Shown here: positions 47,601 through 59,600 of the stretch, one piece after another
Layout: each line of letters opens with the position of its first letter
How positions within the stretch are numbered: position 1 is the first letter of the stretch
Source: Antedon bifida
Taxonomy: Eukaryota; Echinodermata; Crinoidea; Comatulida; Antedonidae
Reading direction: 5' to 3'
Length of the DNA stretch: 64,000 bases
NCBI GenBank assembly: GCA_963402885.1
Contig: OY727096.1
Coordinates: forward strand, 3,224,001 to 3,288,000
Program-made: the position numbers and the translations under genes
Notes under the pieces: model-generated
Told to the model about the DNA's origin: nothing
Seen by the model: the letters and a program-made list of their open reading frames with translations, nothing else
Databases searched by the model: none

Positions 47601-50600
47601 AGTTGGCAGCTAAACCAGTTGGTTGCAACACAGAGTCACCACGAATTAGCTTGTAAGTAGCTTTTTCATCATCAGACCCTAGTACAACAAAACATTAAAG
47701 CTTTATTAAGAGTCAGAAATACAATGATACATCATCATAACAACAAGGACACGTAAATTTGACAACATCTCCCCAGTATTTGCAGATCTTCATTGGTTAC
47801 CAGTACAACAAAGGATACAGTACAAGGTGTTGATCCTGGCCTACAAAGCTAAGCACAATTTGACGCCTGGCTACCTATCTGAGCTTATGCAGAGTTACCA
47901 GCCCACTAGATCTCTTAGGTCCGGTTCCCAATGCCTACTTGTGGTTCCTAGGACAAGGACATCTACCTACGGTCAGAGAGCCTTTGCAGTGGCAGCGCCA
48001 ACTTTGTGGAACTCCCTATCTATCACAATCAGACAGTGCACTTCCCTTAACTCATTTAAGACTCAACTCAAGACTTTCCTTTTTCAAGCTTTTCATTAAT
48101 TTAACATTTCCTGTTTGTATTTTTTATGTAAAGCGCATTGAGAGCTTGCTTATATGCGCTATATAAGAACAGACTATTATTATTATCATTTATCTTTTCA
48201 TCTGCTCGTCTTTGGAAAGATCTGCCACAAGCTATTAAAGAGGAAACATCAATCGATATTTTTTCTTAAGTCTTAAGCTACATCTTTATACTTCTTATTT
48301 TGGTAGGATAGGCTAGACAGATGCCTTTCACTCGAGATCCTATAAATACTGTTCCAGCAAGCTCTCATATGGGTACAGTAGCTTAATATTGGCTCAGTGT
48401 GAACGTAAACTAATATTGGCTCAGTGTGAAGGTAGCTTAACATTGGCTCTGTTTGAACATAGGTTAACATTGGCTCTGTTTGAACATAGCTTAAAATTGG
48501 CTCTGTTTGAACATAGCTTAACATTGGCTCTTTTTTAACATAGCTTAATAATGGCTCAGTGTGAACATAGATTGATTCATACCTTCACTAAGTGTAATCG
48601 CCTTTGTACAAGTGACACCTGTTGATCCACACTCTACATTCTGAATAGTAATCGTGAATTTAGGATCTTTTGATTTTATCAGGTCATATTTACAATTTCC
48701 AGGGAAGTTAAACTGTTGTCCATCGAACGTTTTGTAGTGGCCATCTCCCCATGTAATGCAAGTACCTATTAAAACATAGTATTATTATTTCTCCAATTTC
48801 TTAAAAGAACTACATTAATATCTGTAGAAACAATCTTGGGAAACGTATTATCAGAAAATAATAGAAGTGTGGAACAGACAACTTTCAACTAATAATAACT
48901 AATAATTTGAAGTAAGCGTAAAGTCTAGATGGCCCTAATTTATAATGCTATATGTTGTCAAATTAATACAGAAATGTTAACAATCAACAGAAAGTCTACT
49001 TTAAAATGTACTCTAAACATAGTTATTACTTTAAAAACATATACAGTAGTAATAATAAATACCATTGCATTTTGTTTCTACACATTTCCAAATGCCTTCA
49101 TTGCAGGTACTGAAAAGAAGGTACAGTGGTAGAACATTATTCATTGAAGAGTTTAAATGTACAGGTAGTTCAATACCTTCTTAGTACTCTGATTCCGGTC
49201 ATTTTGATACTTCATGTCTATGAATGTGTTCAGTATCAAAATGTATATTCTCTCTTTTGTACTATACTATGGTAAAGATAGTCTGGCCCATTGGCCAGAT
49301 AGTTTAAGCCTATGAATTTAGAAATGTATTTATATATTACTGTATCTAAACACTGTTGAATGTAAAATAATAGTAGACACTTTACCATGAACTGCAACCA
49401 ATTGCTAGAACTTCTGTATCAAAATATGCCTGGCCATCATTCATACATGGACATTCTGTTGGCTGAACACATTTTAAATGGACCTCATCATAGACATATC
49501 CCTCTTGGCATTCACATCCTGGGAGGCAATCTTTCTCAGAACAAACCTCATCAAAAAACCTTGTAGCGCATGTTTTACGACAATTGTCGCCTCCATAACA
49601 CAAAGTATAAACAGCATTTTCAGAGCATGAACAATTTTGTTTTTGTGAACAAACGAATTCACCATTACTACATATACTACATAAAAAAAATAAATGGTTA
49701 GGGTGTTAGAACTAATGTTTATAAGTTGGATGGTGAGAATATTTCATGAGATTGACTGCTCTATTTAATGGGGTGGAGCCAAGTTACATACCGTTCATGT
49801 TCATTGATGAAGGCTAGGCTGGGGAAGCTAGGCCATTCAAAAAGGCAGTTCTCCAATTTGGACATGGAGTAGAACAGTTAAACATATATACGTATACTGT
49901 ATTGGTCAATTTAACGTTCAGTCTGACAAGAAGACGGGTTGTGTTGAAAAATTTTAAATGTGCTTGTTTCTGATATGCAATTTAAACGGAAGACTCCAAA
50001 CTCTAATGCATGTACACAATAAACAGGAAACCGAAAGCTTCCTATTGAAGCAAAATGTCCATGCACAACTTACCATACACCACAATCTACAGTTAGTTCG
50101 TAATCTTGTGGGTAGTATCTACCATCAGCTAAACAGTAACAATCTTCTTTGACAACGCAATTACCATAATGATCAAATACCTTACCATCAGGACAGATGC
50201 ATCCAGCAGTGCAGATATCATTACACTTATTGTCGGATGGCAGCGGATAGCAAAACAAGTCGCAAGAGTCAGCACACACTCTATAGACAAGTCCTTCAGG
50301 ACAAGTAATGCCTTTTAAAGAATAAAAGTTTAAATTAATTATACAATATAATTTAAAAATAGTAAAAATATTTTCAAACGATTCAAATAAATAATTTTCA
50401 ACACTGAAAAAAAAAACAATATGAAGCGGTTAAATTTTAAGTTAAAAATATTCATTATTAATTGATTCGTATCCCAAATAGTACTTATTTTAACAGATCC
50501 ATTCTACCATTTTTCATGTTTTGGGGGGACAATACATATTTAATGGTAATAGAATTCTGGACCTCAAGAAAAGTCTGGTTTTCTCGTTTTCAGAGTCTGG

Positions 50601-53600
50601 TGTCAGGGAAGTAACTGTTATTCTAATACTAAAATATATATGATGGGTGGTACAGCCATACCAAAAACAGAAACAACAATAAGAAGACATTGTCCTCGCA
50701 ATAAGAAGATATCATTGCAGATGTTCTGATGTGGCAGACAAAACATGGGCTTGCAAAACTAGGAAGACCAGCACTCACATACATTGATGTACTAGAGATG
50801 GATACTGGTATGCAGAGAGAGGAACTGGCTGTCACAATGGCAGATAGGAAGTTATGGTGGAATCTAGTCATATAAGTTTGGGTATGTCCCAGACTAAGTA
50901 ATGCAGAGAGATGAACTGGCTGTCACAATGGCAGATAGGAAGTTATGGAGGAATCTAGTCATATAAGTTCGTGTATATCCCAGACTAAGAAAGTAGGAAA
51001 TACAGTTGTATACTTACTGCAGTTGTACACATCTTCATGCCAGTAATCCATGTAGATTCCCTTTTTGGCGCAATCAGAAACATACTGTGACATCATATTG
51101 CAGTGAATGCTCTCATCTTCTAGATTTGTACACACATCGTGCATGCAGGAATCATAATACGGCCGACTTTCCAAAAACTGGAAACATTCTGTTTAGATTA
51201 ATTGATAATACATAATTAGGAGCGTTGGCAGTGGAGCTGTAGCTTGGTGGTTAACATGCTTGCCTTCTAATCCCAAGGTCCAAGGTTCAATCCTGAACTA
51301 GTGCCAGGGTTGTAACCCATGACTCTTTCAATTCAAGTGAGACTCGCGTTAAATTATAAAATCCATCCTCTAATTAGCAAGTTTCACGATGTTGGATGCG
51401 AATGAATTAAAAAAAAGTATATTAACTCAATGAACAGGTGGTATCGCTACTATAGATGGGAATGATGACATGATATCAATACTAAATACGGTCATGATAC
51501 AGCATCACTACTAGGTATGGGTATATCATGACCAAATATGGGCATATCATGACCAAATATAGGCATTATGGCATATCACTACTAAATATGGGCATTATGG
51601 CATGATATCATTACCAGATATGGGCATTATGGCATGATATCAGTACCAAATATGGGCATTATGGCATATCACTACTAAATATGGGCATTATGGCATGATA
51701 TCATTACCAAATATGGGCATTATGGCATGATATCAGTACCAAATATGGGCATTATGGCATGATATCATTACCAAATATGGTCATTATTGCATGATATCAT
51801 GACCAAATATGGTCATTATGGCATATCACTACTAAATATGGGCATTATGGCATATCATTACCAAATATGGGCATTATGGCATGATATCAGTACCAAATAT
51901 GGGCATTATGGCATGATATCATTACCAAATATGGTCATTATTGCATGATATCATGACCAAATATGGTCATTATGGCATATCACTACTAAATATGGGCATT
52001 ATGGCATGATATTATTACCAAATATGGGCATTATGGCATGATATCAGTACCAAATACGGGCATTAGCTTTACCTGAAAGGGCTCCTGCACTCTTGAGTGG
52101 TTCACACCTCTCCACAGCAGTTTGTTGATGATTCTGGTGACAGTTGCAATGTAGAGTTGAAACTGCATGGCTATTTGAACAACCAGCAACAACTTTGGTC
52201 TTACTAACAAACTCACTAATATCTTCCTCAACATTCCCTAATAAAAACAATAATTAAATCTTGCTTCCTTTCATAAAAGAAAAAAGATGTCTTGGAGAAC
52301 ACAAAAAAAAAATGTGTTACCATTTCAAAAGTATGTTTACATTAAAGATGTATTGTCCCCCTGAAAAAATAATTCTTAACATTTTATTTTTAATTTGCCA
52401 TTTTAATGTCACAAAACAGTTGTCCACGTTGGATCAAAAAAAATGTATTTAACCTAAAAAACTGTAAGGTAAAGCAAAAAACAGTCAAATTGGTTGCCAA
52501 CCAATGGGTTTTTGGTTGAATTTAACCATTTATTTTATCATTTTATATCTGAAAATCATTAATTTTTCCGTTTTTATATCTACAGAAGTGATTACCTTTA
52601 TTAAAACTACAAAATAATCTATTCAAAGTCTGATTTTATTAATCTTTATTTTTCATGTTTTGACGGGACAATACATCTTTCACATCAGACATGACTGAAT
52701 CATTTTCTCTATACTTATACTTATGACAGTAGGAACATCTGGATGGGAATTGTGTGTTAATTGAAGTACTGTTGACTATGTAGAAAGTAGAGATTTGTAC
52801 AATGTTTTCTTATAAAATTTACCTGCAGGTGTCAAGAAATCGTCAGACTTGGCGTTGTTGTATGTTCCACATAATCCGCACGTTTTTCCAAACAAATCTC
52901 TCTCAACGTGAACCTCTATTTGTGTATTGCCATCGTACAATAGTGAAATACCATCACTCAGCGATACCTACAGTATAATGATATTGTCAGTACACTAATG
53001 CTATACCTGTCTCATGCATGAGGGCCGATTTTTTATACCTCACGCATATGTGTCCATTTTTCACGTATCCAATTGTATACACAATTTTAATTTAATGTCT
53101 CACGCATTAGCCACTGAAAACAGACACAGTATTGTACAATATAGCTAAAATAAAGTGCAAATTTAAATTGATCTTTATGTACTTGCATGTACTATCATAG
53201 CTACATGCTACTATAATGCACAAATATCAACCTACAGGCTTTTTTTAATTGATTCACTTCATATTAAGCGCTGTCTACATTATCAAAGTTTATGAAAAAA
53301 CGTAGCTTATCATATAGAGGTGCCAAGGTTTGGAATGAGCTACATGAAGATATTAAAAATGTGAACTCTGTCTCTCTTTTTAAGAAACTGTTAACTGCTA
53401 ATTTCATGTAGCTTTATTTAAATGTAGTGTATTATTTAATTTTATAGTTAGTAAGTGTATCCTTGTTTTATTTTATTGTAATTGTTTTATTATCTGCATT
53501 TAAAGTAAAAGAATAAAAAGTTACCTTGATTAAATTGTCAATCTTTTCAACAAACAATCCTAGCAATACATGTGGAAAAGAGGCTATTTGAAAGTTGTTC

Positions 53601-56600
53601 ACATAAGCCCTGGGACCTTCAGACAACATAACTTGATTACCACCCTTGATGATTGTAAGTTTCTTTGTGCACGGGGCTAGAAATCCGTCGACTTCTGGAT
53701 GGCAATGTGTATTTTGTAACCGTATTTGGTAATCCCCTGGGTCGTCGTTGCAGTCTTTGAGGAGATAGTATTCACAGTCGCCCATGAATTCATAGTGTTT
53801 GTTGTCAAAGGTTTTGTACGAGAAAATACCTGATGCCCAGCAAGTAGCTATAATAAGAATAATCAAATGTATGGATACAATATTTAAAATGGATGATTCA
53901 TTTTGGTCACTCAATCACATTAATTAACATGTAATAGCTATTCACTTTGACCAAAAACTGGATCTAAAAAAAAAATGATTTTCCTAAAAAAAAAGTAAAA
54001 AAATACTTAAATTGTCTGTCTACACTATCAACCTAGTTTGACAAAAAAAGTGTGATTTACCCAAATATGATATGTTTAAATATGGTAGTGATATGATATC
54101 ATCATTTCCATATATGGCCAGATCACATTTTTGTTGTCACATAAAGTTTGATAGTGTAGGCAGAGCTTTAGGAAGTGTTGCCGGTTACTAGGTTCAGACA
54201 GCAACCGACGACATTTGACATGAAATAACTTGTAACTAGGTCATCGCAAATCAAAATAATCAAATATCGTCCTCAACATACCTCCACAGAGCTGGTCTAT
54301 GCAGTCGAATGATCCACTTCTACAAGTGCTGAAATTGATATTGATAAATATGTACAATCAATTGCATGTGCATTGGTATAAAATGAAAAATATTGACAAT
54401 TAAATAACTGCCAACTGTCATTGAATTTTAGTTTAAAAACTTGCAGTGAAGACATTGACTGGAACTACGTTCTTCTAAAATGGCCCTCTTGCATTGCAGA
54501 GAATATTCTTAAGCTCTGTCTACACTATCAAACTTTATGTGACAACAAAATGTAATCTGCCCATATATGGACATGATAATGTCATATCACTACCATATTT
54601 GGGAATATCACTACCTATTTGGGAACATCATCCTTTTTTAGATAGTTTGATAATGTAGATAGAGCTTTAGTAATATTACTAGATCATCTTCAGAAAGGTC
54701 TAGCTGAAGCATGAACTATCCTGACAGAAAACCATATGGTATGGTAATAGAATATTCCTTGTAAATTGGCCATTTTTCGAAAAAAATCCCTGTACTATAT
54801 TCCAGCACACTTACCACTCTCTGCATTCAGTATCAACAACCTCATTAGGTTGAATTACATCATTGCCATAAAAACATGGGCAATCGGTGCTTGGTACACA
54901 AACTCCATTATGATGCAAATGCCCGCTTTTGCATTTACAACCCTCTAAACAAAAGTCAGGTTCACAGTCGCCATCTTCGTGCTGACAGGTACCGCCACAT
55001 GTACTCTGACATGGTGAATATTCCTCAACCTGGACATTACAATCAAAGGCTGTAACAAAAGCAATATAATGTTGTAGTCATACATTTATAATAAAATAAA
55101 TACAGTAAAGTCTCTAGATCACCTTAGGCTATGTTTGTAACCGTGCTCGATGAAAGCCCAGTAAATATTTGTTTTATATAACATACCAACCTATTTGGAT
55201 GGCTAGGCTAGACCGAAGCGAACGCAAACATATACTTGGTTGGAGTAGGCCTAGTTAGTGGCACAGTTTTGCTGCTAAGAAGCAAGCAAAAAAGGCCTGC
55301 GTTTGATAATTCATCGCTGATATGCCATAAGTATGCAATAAATATTCCCAAATCATACTTTATTTGTTCTTCATATTTTAACTGGTTGCTAAACTTACTA
55401 AATCCTCCAAGTCAGCTCATACACAAGTTAATTATCATAGCCTAGGCTACTAGGGCTAGCTACACAATTGTTGAATCGCGCATGTGGATCCGTTTGGGTT
55501 AGGGTTATAGACAGACGATTAACCAATCATATGCCGTGCTGGTATATAATTTGAGATACAACATAAAAAACTGTTTGTTCCTTTTGTAAAATTTAAACTT
55601 TTGCTAGCTTTCCAAATTCATTAAAAATGTGATTCTTGAAGAGTTCCTCGTATCAAGGAGATGACAGATACAGGTACAATTTATTCTATCCTTCACAGGA
55701 AATTCACAAGATAGCAGTTCAAGAATACAATAATGATGGAATGAGAAACAACAAATTAATTAAGACAAATTATCTCTGAAAATTGTAGAATAATTATACA
55801 TTATACAGAACTTACGACAGAAATCAGCTGTTCGCCAATTTACATTTGTACCACTTCTAGAGCATTCCAATGCATATGCAGCAAAATCGGAACAAATGCA
55901 ATCATTAATATTACTGCTTTTACAACTACAAATGCTTTCGTAACAAGCTTCAAGATAGTAGTCCGATGGAACCACCTAAAAAAATAACAAGTTGCTTTTA
56001 GTTCTATAAATATAAACTGTAAATAAAAATATATTATAGATTTCAGTGATGCATGTGGCGCAATGTGTTGAACGTTGGATTACTGATCGTGAGATCATGG
56101 TTCGAATTTAACTCTCGCCGCATTGCTTGTATCCTTAGGCAAGATACATTTGCTCTCTCCCCCCAGGTGTATAAAATGGGTACCGGTTAGATCAAGACAC
56201 AATTTTGCGATGATTACTAGTTGCATTATGGGAGTATGTTTCCGTACGTGTTTGATCCAAAAAATGACTGAGGTAATAATGTGCAGCGCATTGAGAGCTT
56301 GCTTATATACTCTATATTAGAATTATTATAATAATAGATAAGGTAGGTAACACCAATAATGGTTAATAATGGTTAGTTTATGATGTAGATTAAAATAAAC
56401 ATATTATCAAACAAATAATACTGTCCTATACTTATTCAATTGTTTTTAGATTTTTTAATCTGAAAACAAATTGGAAATGCGCAATTGTAAAGGCTTATTT
56501 ACACTAGGACGATAACGATAGACGATAAAAAACAGCATAAATGATTATCCTATAGTTCTAGAACGAAAACTTTTTAAATTTCTTTTGTTTTATGTAATAA

Positions 56601-59600
56601 AAATGCATGCTTATATATTTATCATCGATTGTTATCATCCTAGTGTAAAAGGCCCTTATAACCCTTACGTCTAGGCAATCGCAAAAGACCTCCTTCAGTT
56701 TTAGGCACATGTTAAGTTCATCTTGGCTAAGATCTTTAAACTTTACACAAGTCTCTATTATACCACATTCTGAAAGATGAGAATGTTCAATACAATGAAT
56801 GAAATTTATCGTATTATCCATCACTATGCACTATCTTCAAAAATGACATTTTCATAGATTTTTCATTCTTTCCTTTCAAAATAAGAAGCAAAAGACATAA
56901 AACTGATCCAAAAACAAAAAACTGAAATAAAAAAAAAATTTAAATAACAGCGCAGGTTATATATTTAATTACACATAACTATTGTTGTCAAAAAACAAAA
57001 CAAATTAAACAAAAGATGTAACGTATCCCACTTGGTATCACATGATCTTAACTGAATTCACACAATCCGTAATACTTTTGAGTTGTGGCAAGGCAAATGT
57101 GTTTCCTGCTCCTTTGTTTGGTCACCTAGGTAGGGGTCCGAGACCGCGACAGGACGAGAACGGATGGGGACCCTCCAAAGAAATTGCATTTTATTTGTAT
57201 GATTTGCTTTATATTTAAAATGCGCTTTGAGCACTCTTGAGTGGTATGTGCGCTATAAAAATCTTGTTATTATTATTATTGTGGAATGCAATTGTTATTA
57301 AGTTTTTAAAACTAATCCCCTTATTTTGTAAAAAGTTGTAAAAAAAAAGAAAAAAGTTTCGATTTTCATTTGCAAAGTACTGTATAACTGTCTTCTATTT
57401 GCATGGACTGTGGTTCGTTTTACTACACATTTATTCACAATTACATTTTACAATATTTAATAGTATACCAAAATACGTAAAACATCTCACAAGTCTGTTA
57501 ATACTTGTTACAAGGTGAAGCTTGCAAATGTGAACTGGGTATTACTATTAGAAAGCCAAAACGGTGGAACATTTTTCTATAATAATATCGATGATGTTAC
57601 ACCAAATTGTAACCAAATGTATATCATTAAAAAAATTACATAACCACAACCACACTTGCACAATATGTTTACTATATGCAGAATATTAAATTCTAGAACA
57701 AATTAAGACTGAGAAATCATGATTTTATTTTGAAGAATGAGCAAATTACCTGCACTTTCTACATTCCAATTTTTAGCCATGGTAAATGGATCAAATGTTG
57801 ATGGTATAACACCATTATGGGCAGCATCATTTGATGGTAACCCATCATAGCTTCCACACATCCCAGTAACAGTTAACGGTGAGCCGGTAATAAAAATTTC
57901 AACCAAGTCCTTTCGGTTCCAGATAACTTTAAACAGATTCAAGTCATCAACCACAGTAACGTAATGAGAGGAAAATGTGATTGAAAATGGACCGACAGTT
58001 TGTGTTTTGCTAATAAGCTCATTGTTGTACATAACACCATCACTTCTCATCAGTATGGATTTCAGGGTCCCATCATCATTTTCTTGAACAATAATAGACA
58101 TGAAATCAGTGTAGTCAACCAAAATCTGAAAAACATCGCCATCTTCGTTGTTGTCCACCTCATCATTTTGAACCAAAACATGACGACATTCGCTGTTAAC
58201 GGAATAAACGAAGCCATCAAATGTGCGGTAATTCTGCTTGTCCCATACAGTACAAAAATCCCCTGAAAAATAACAAAATTACATATCAACGAATTGATAG
58301 TACATAGTTTATTATGCCAAAAAAAAAAAACACAAAAATATAAAAAAAAAATAACACTAATTAACTGCTATGTGAGAAGTACTTCCACTTACTCTAAAGC
58401 TCTGTCTACACTATTAACCTAATTTGACAAAAAAATGTTATGTGCACAAATATGGTAGTGATATGACATCATCATGTCCATATATGGGACATCGCATTTT
58501 TTTGTCACATAAAGTTTGATAGTGTAGAAAAAGCTTAAAACATGAATGTAAAGCTCTGTCTACACTATCAAAAATTACTATCTTTTTTCCACCCTGAAAT
58601 GAACCTTCGAATAGTTGGAGTAGCAAAGATAAACAATTTAAATACATGTTACTTGCCATTTGGCGGAAGACTGGGTTCAGGTCTATATCCACTATTAACT
58701 GAAATAAAAAAAAAGATATTTGACATTAAAATGTTATACATAACATAATATTATTATTATTATTATTATACATAATTAATGAAAATGTTACATATGAAGT
58801 AAATATACATTTATCATATCAAATTGATATTTATAAGACAAATATTATTTACAAAATATGCATTTTTATACAAGAAATAAAAGTGGTGAAATCCCCACAA
58901 AAGATTTAAAAAAAATATCTATTAAAACGAGAAAAACCATGTTGAGAGATGTAGCTCATTGGAAGGAGAGACTCATTAAAATCGGTATAGAATATTCAAT
59001 ATATATTTAATTTTTTTAGTTGGATTAAACATCTTCTAATGTACAGTATGTATTTATTTAATATATATATATATGGACCAAACCGTACATGTTAAATAGG
59101 ATTCTAAAATTGTTTTTACATTTTTTTTTTCATAAATGAAGAAATTAAACATTTAAAAGTCTTACGAGTTTCGCACAAAAATCCTTCAATTCCATCTGGA
59201 CACTGGCAAACACCGTCTGTACAAGTTCCCCCATTTAGGCATGGATTGGGAACACACGACAGAAGCACTGAAGAAAATAATGTTAATTTATCATCATATA
59301 GAGTTCTGCGGTGCTGACGTCACGGCAGTAGGTGGCGCCGTTTTGTAGCTAGAAAACATTCAACCTGCCTGAGTGACTCCAAAGTCACCAATGGCTTGGA
59401 ATAGGCTTATTGACTTACTTAATAATTTTCAATAAAAACAAACTAAAATTTCAAAAGATCACTAAATATTTGTTTTTAATAATCTATTTATTCTTCAACT
59501 ACAGTTTAAGTTAAAAAGAATCAAGCCAAGATACATAATTTGATAGAAATACAGATCTATATAGTTTATCAACATAGTAGCATTGAACACATTTTTGGTT

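Larger units (their letters stand above)
45065..48765 (-). other. Mucin D3 assembly (VWD-C8-TIL) with short PTS linker
   Basis: VWD over 48583-48765 (CITWGDGHYKTFDGQQFNF), 47479-47678 and 46989-47093 (LTGLCGYYDG). C8 in one exon, 46359-46644 (CHSRVPVKTFYTECVADSC ... CTAISAYAQLC ... WRSSHFC). TIL-like 45065-45301 (CEHYSPCVEMCHGATC) ends in a Thr/Pro-rich linker (TTRPTTTPITTTTPIPTTT). Confidence 0.9.
50074..53847 (-). other. Mucin D2 assembly (VWD-C8-TIL)
   Basis: VWD: 53525-53847 (TCWASGIFSYKTFDNKHYEF) and 52823-52967, which keeps the full CGLCGTYN motif. C8: 52074-52237 (CEPLKSAGAFQ) and 51018-51177 (YYDSCMHDVC ... YVSDCAKKG). TIL: 50074-50311 (TCPEGLVYRVCADSC ... CTAGCICPDGKVF). All junctions are in phase. 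Confidence 0.9.
54282..58698 (-). other. Mucin D1 assembly (VWD-C8-TIL)
   Basis: Exon 58657-58698 is a short linker with a GC donor. 57750-58262 encodes a whole VWD domain (CTVWDKQNYRTFDGFVYSV ... GMCGSYDG). C8 is split over 56669-56769 and 55816-55975 (ACYESICSC ... CSDFAAYALECS ... WRTADFC). TIL is 54815-55049 (CGGTCQHEDGDCEPDFC). 54282-54328 is a small E-type linker (CRSGSFDCIDQLCG). The first cysteine of the usual CGLCG motif is missing (VTGMCGS). Confidence 0.9.

Noticed and set aside
48273-48524. Minus frame with YVQTEPMLS repeats
   Set aside because: Translation of the 27-29-bp tandem array in a mucin intron; no splice sites or neighbours in phase.
51470-52066. Possible CRISPR-like array (regular repeats)
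   Set aside because: Units are contiguous with no unique spacers, in an intron of a eukaryotic gene; it is a minisatellite.
56558-56824. Full 88-codon minus frame at the C8-1 exon
   Set aside because: Only 56669-56769 is exon; the upstream part precedes a TCTCATCTTTCAG acceptor and the downstream part reads through a GTAAGG donor into a MITE.
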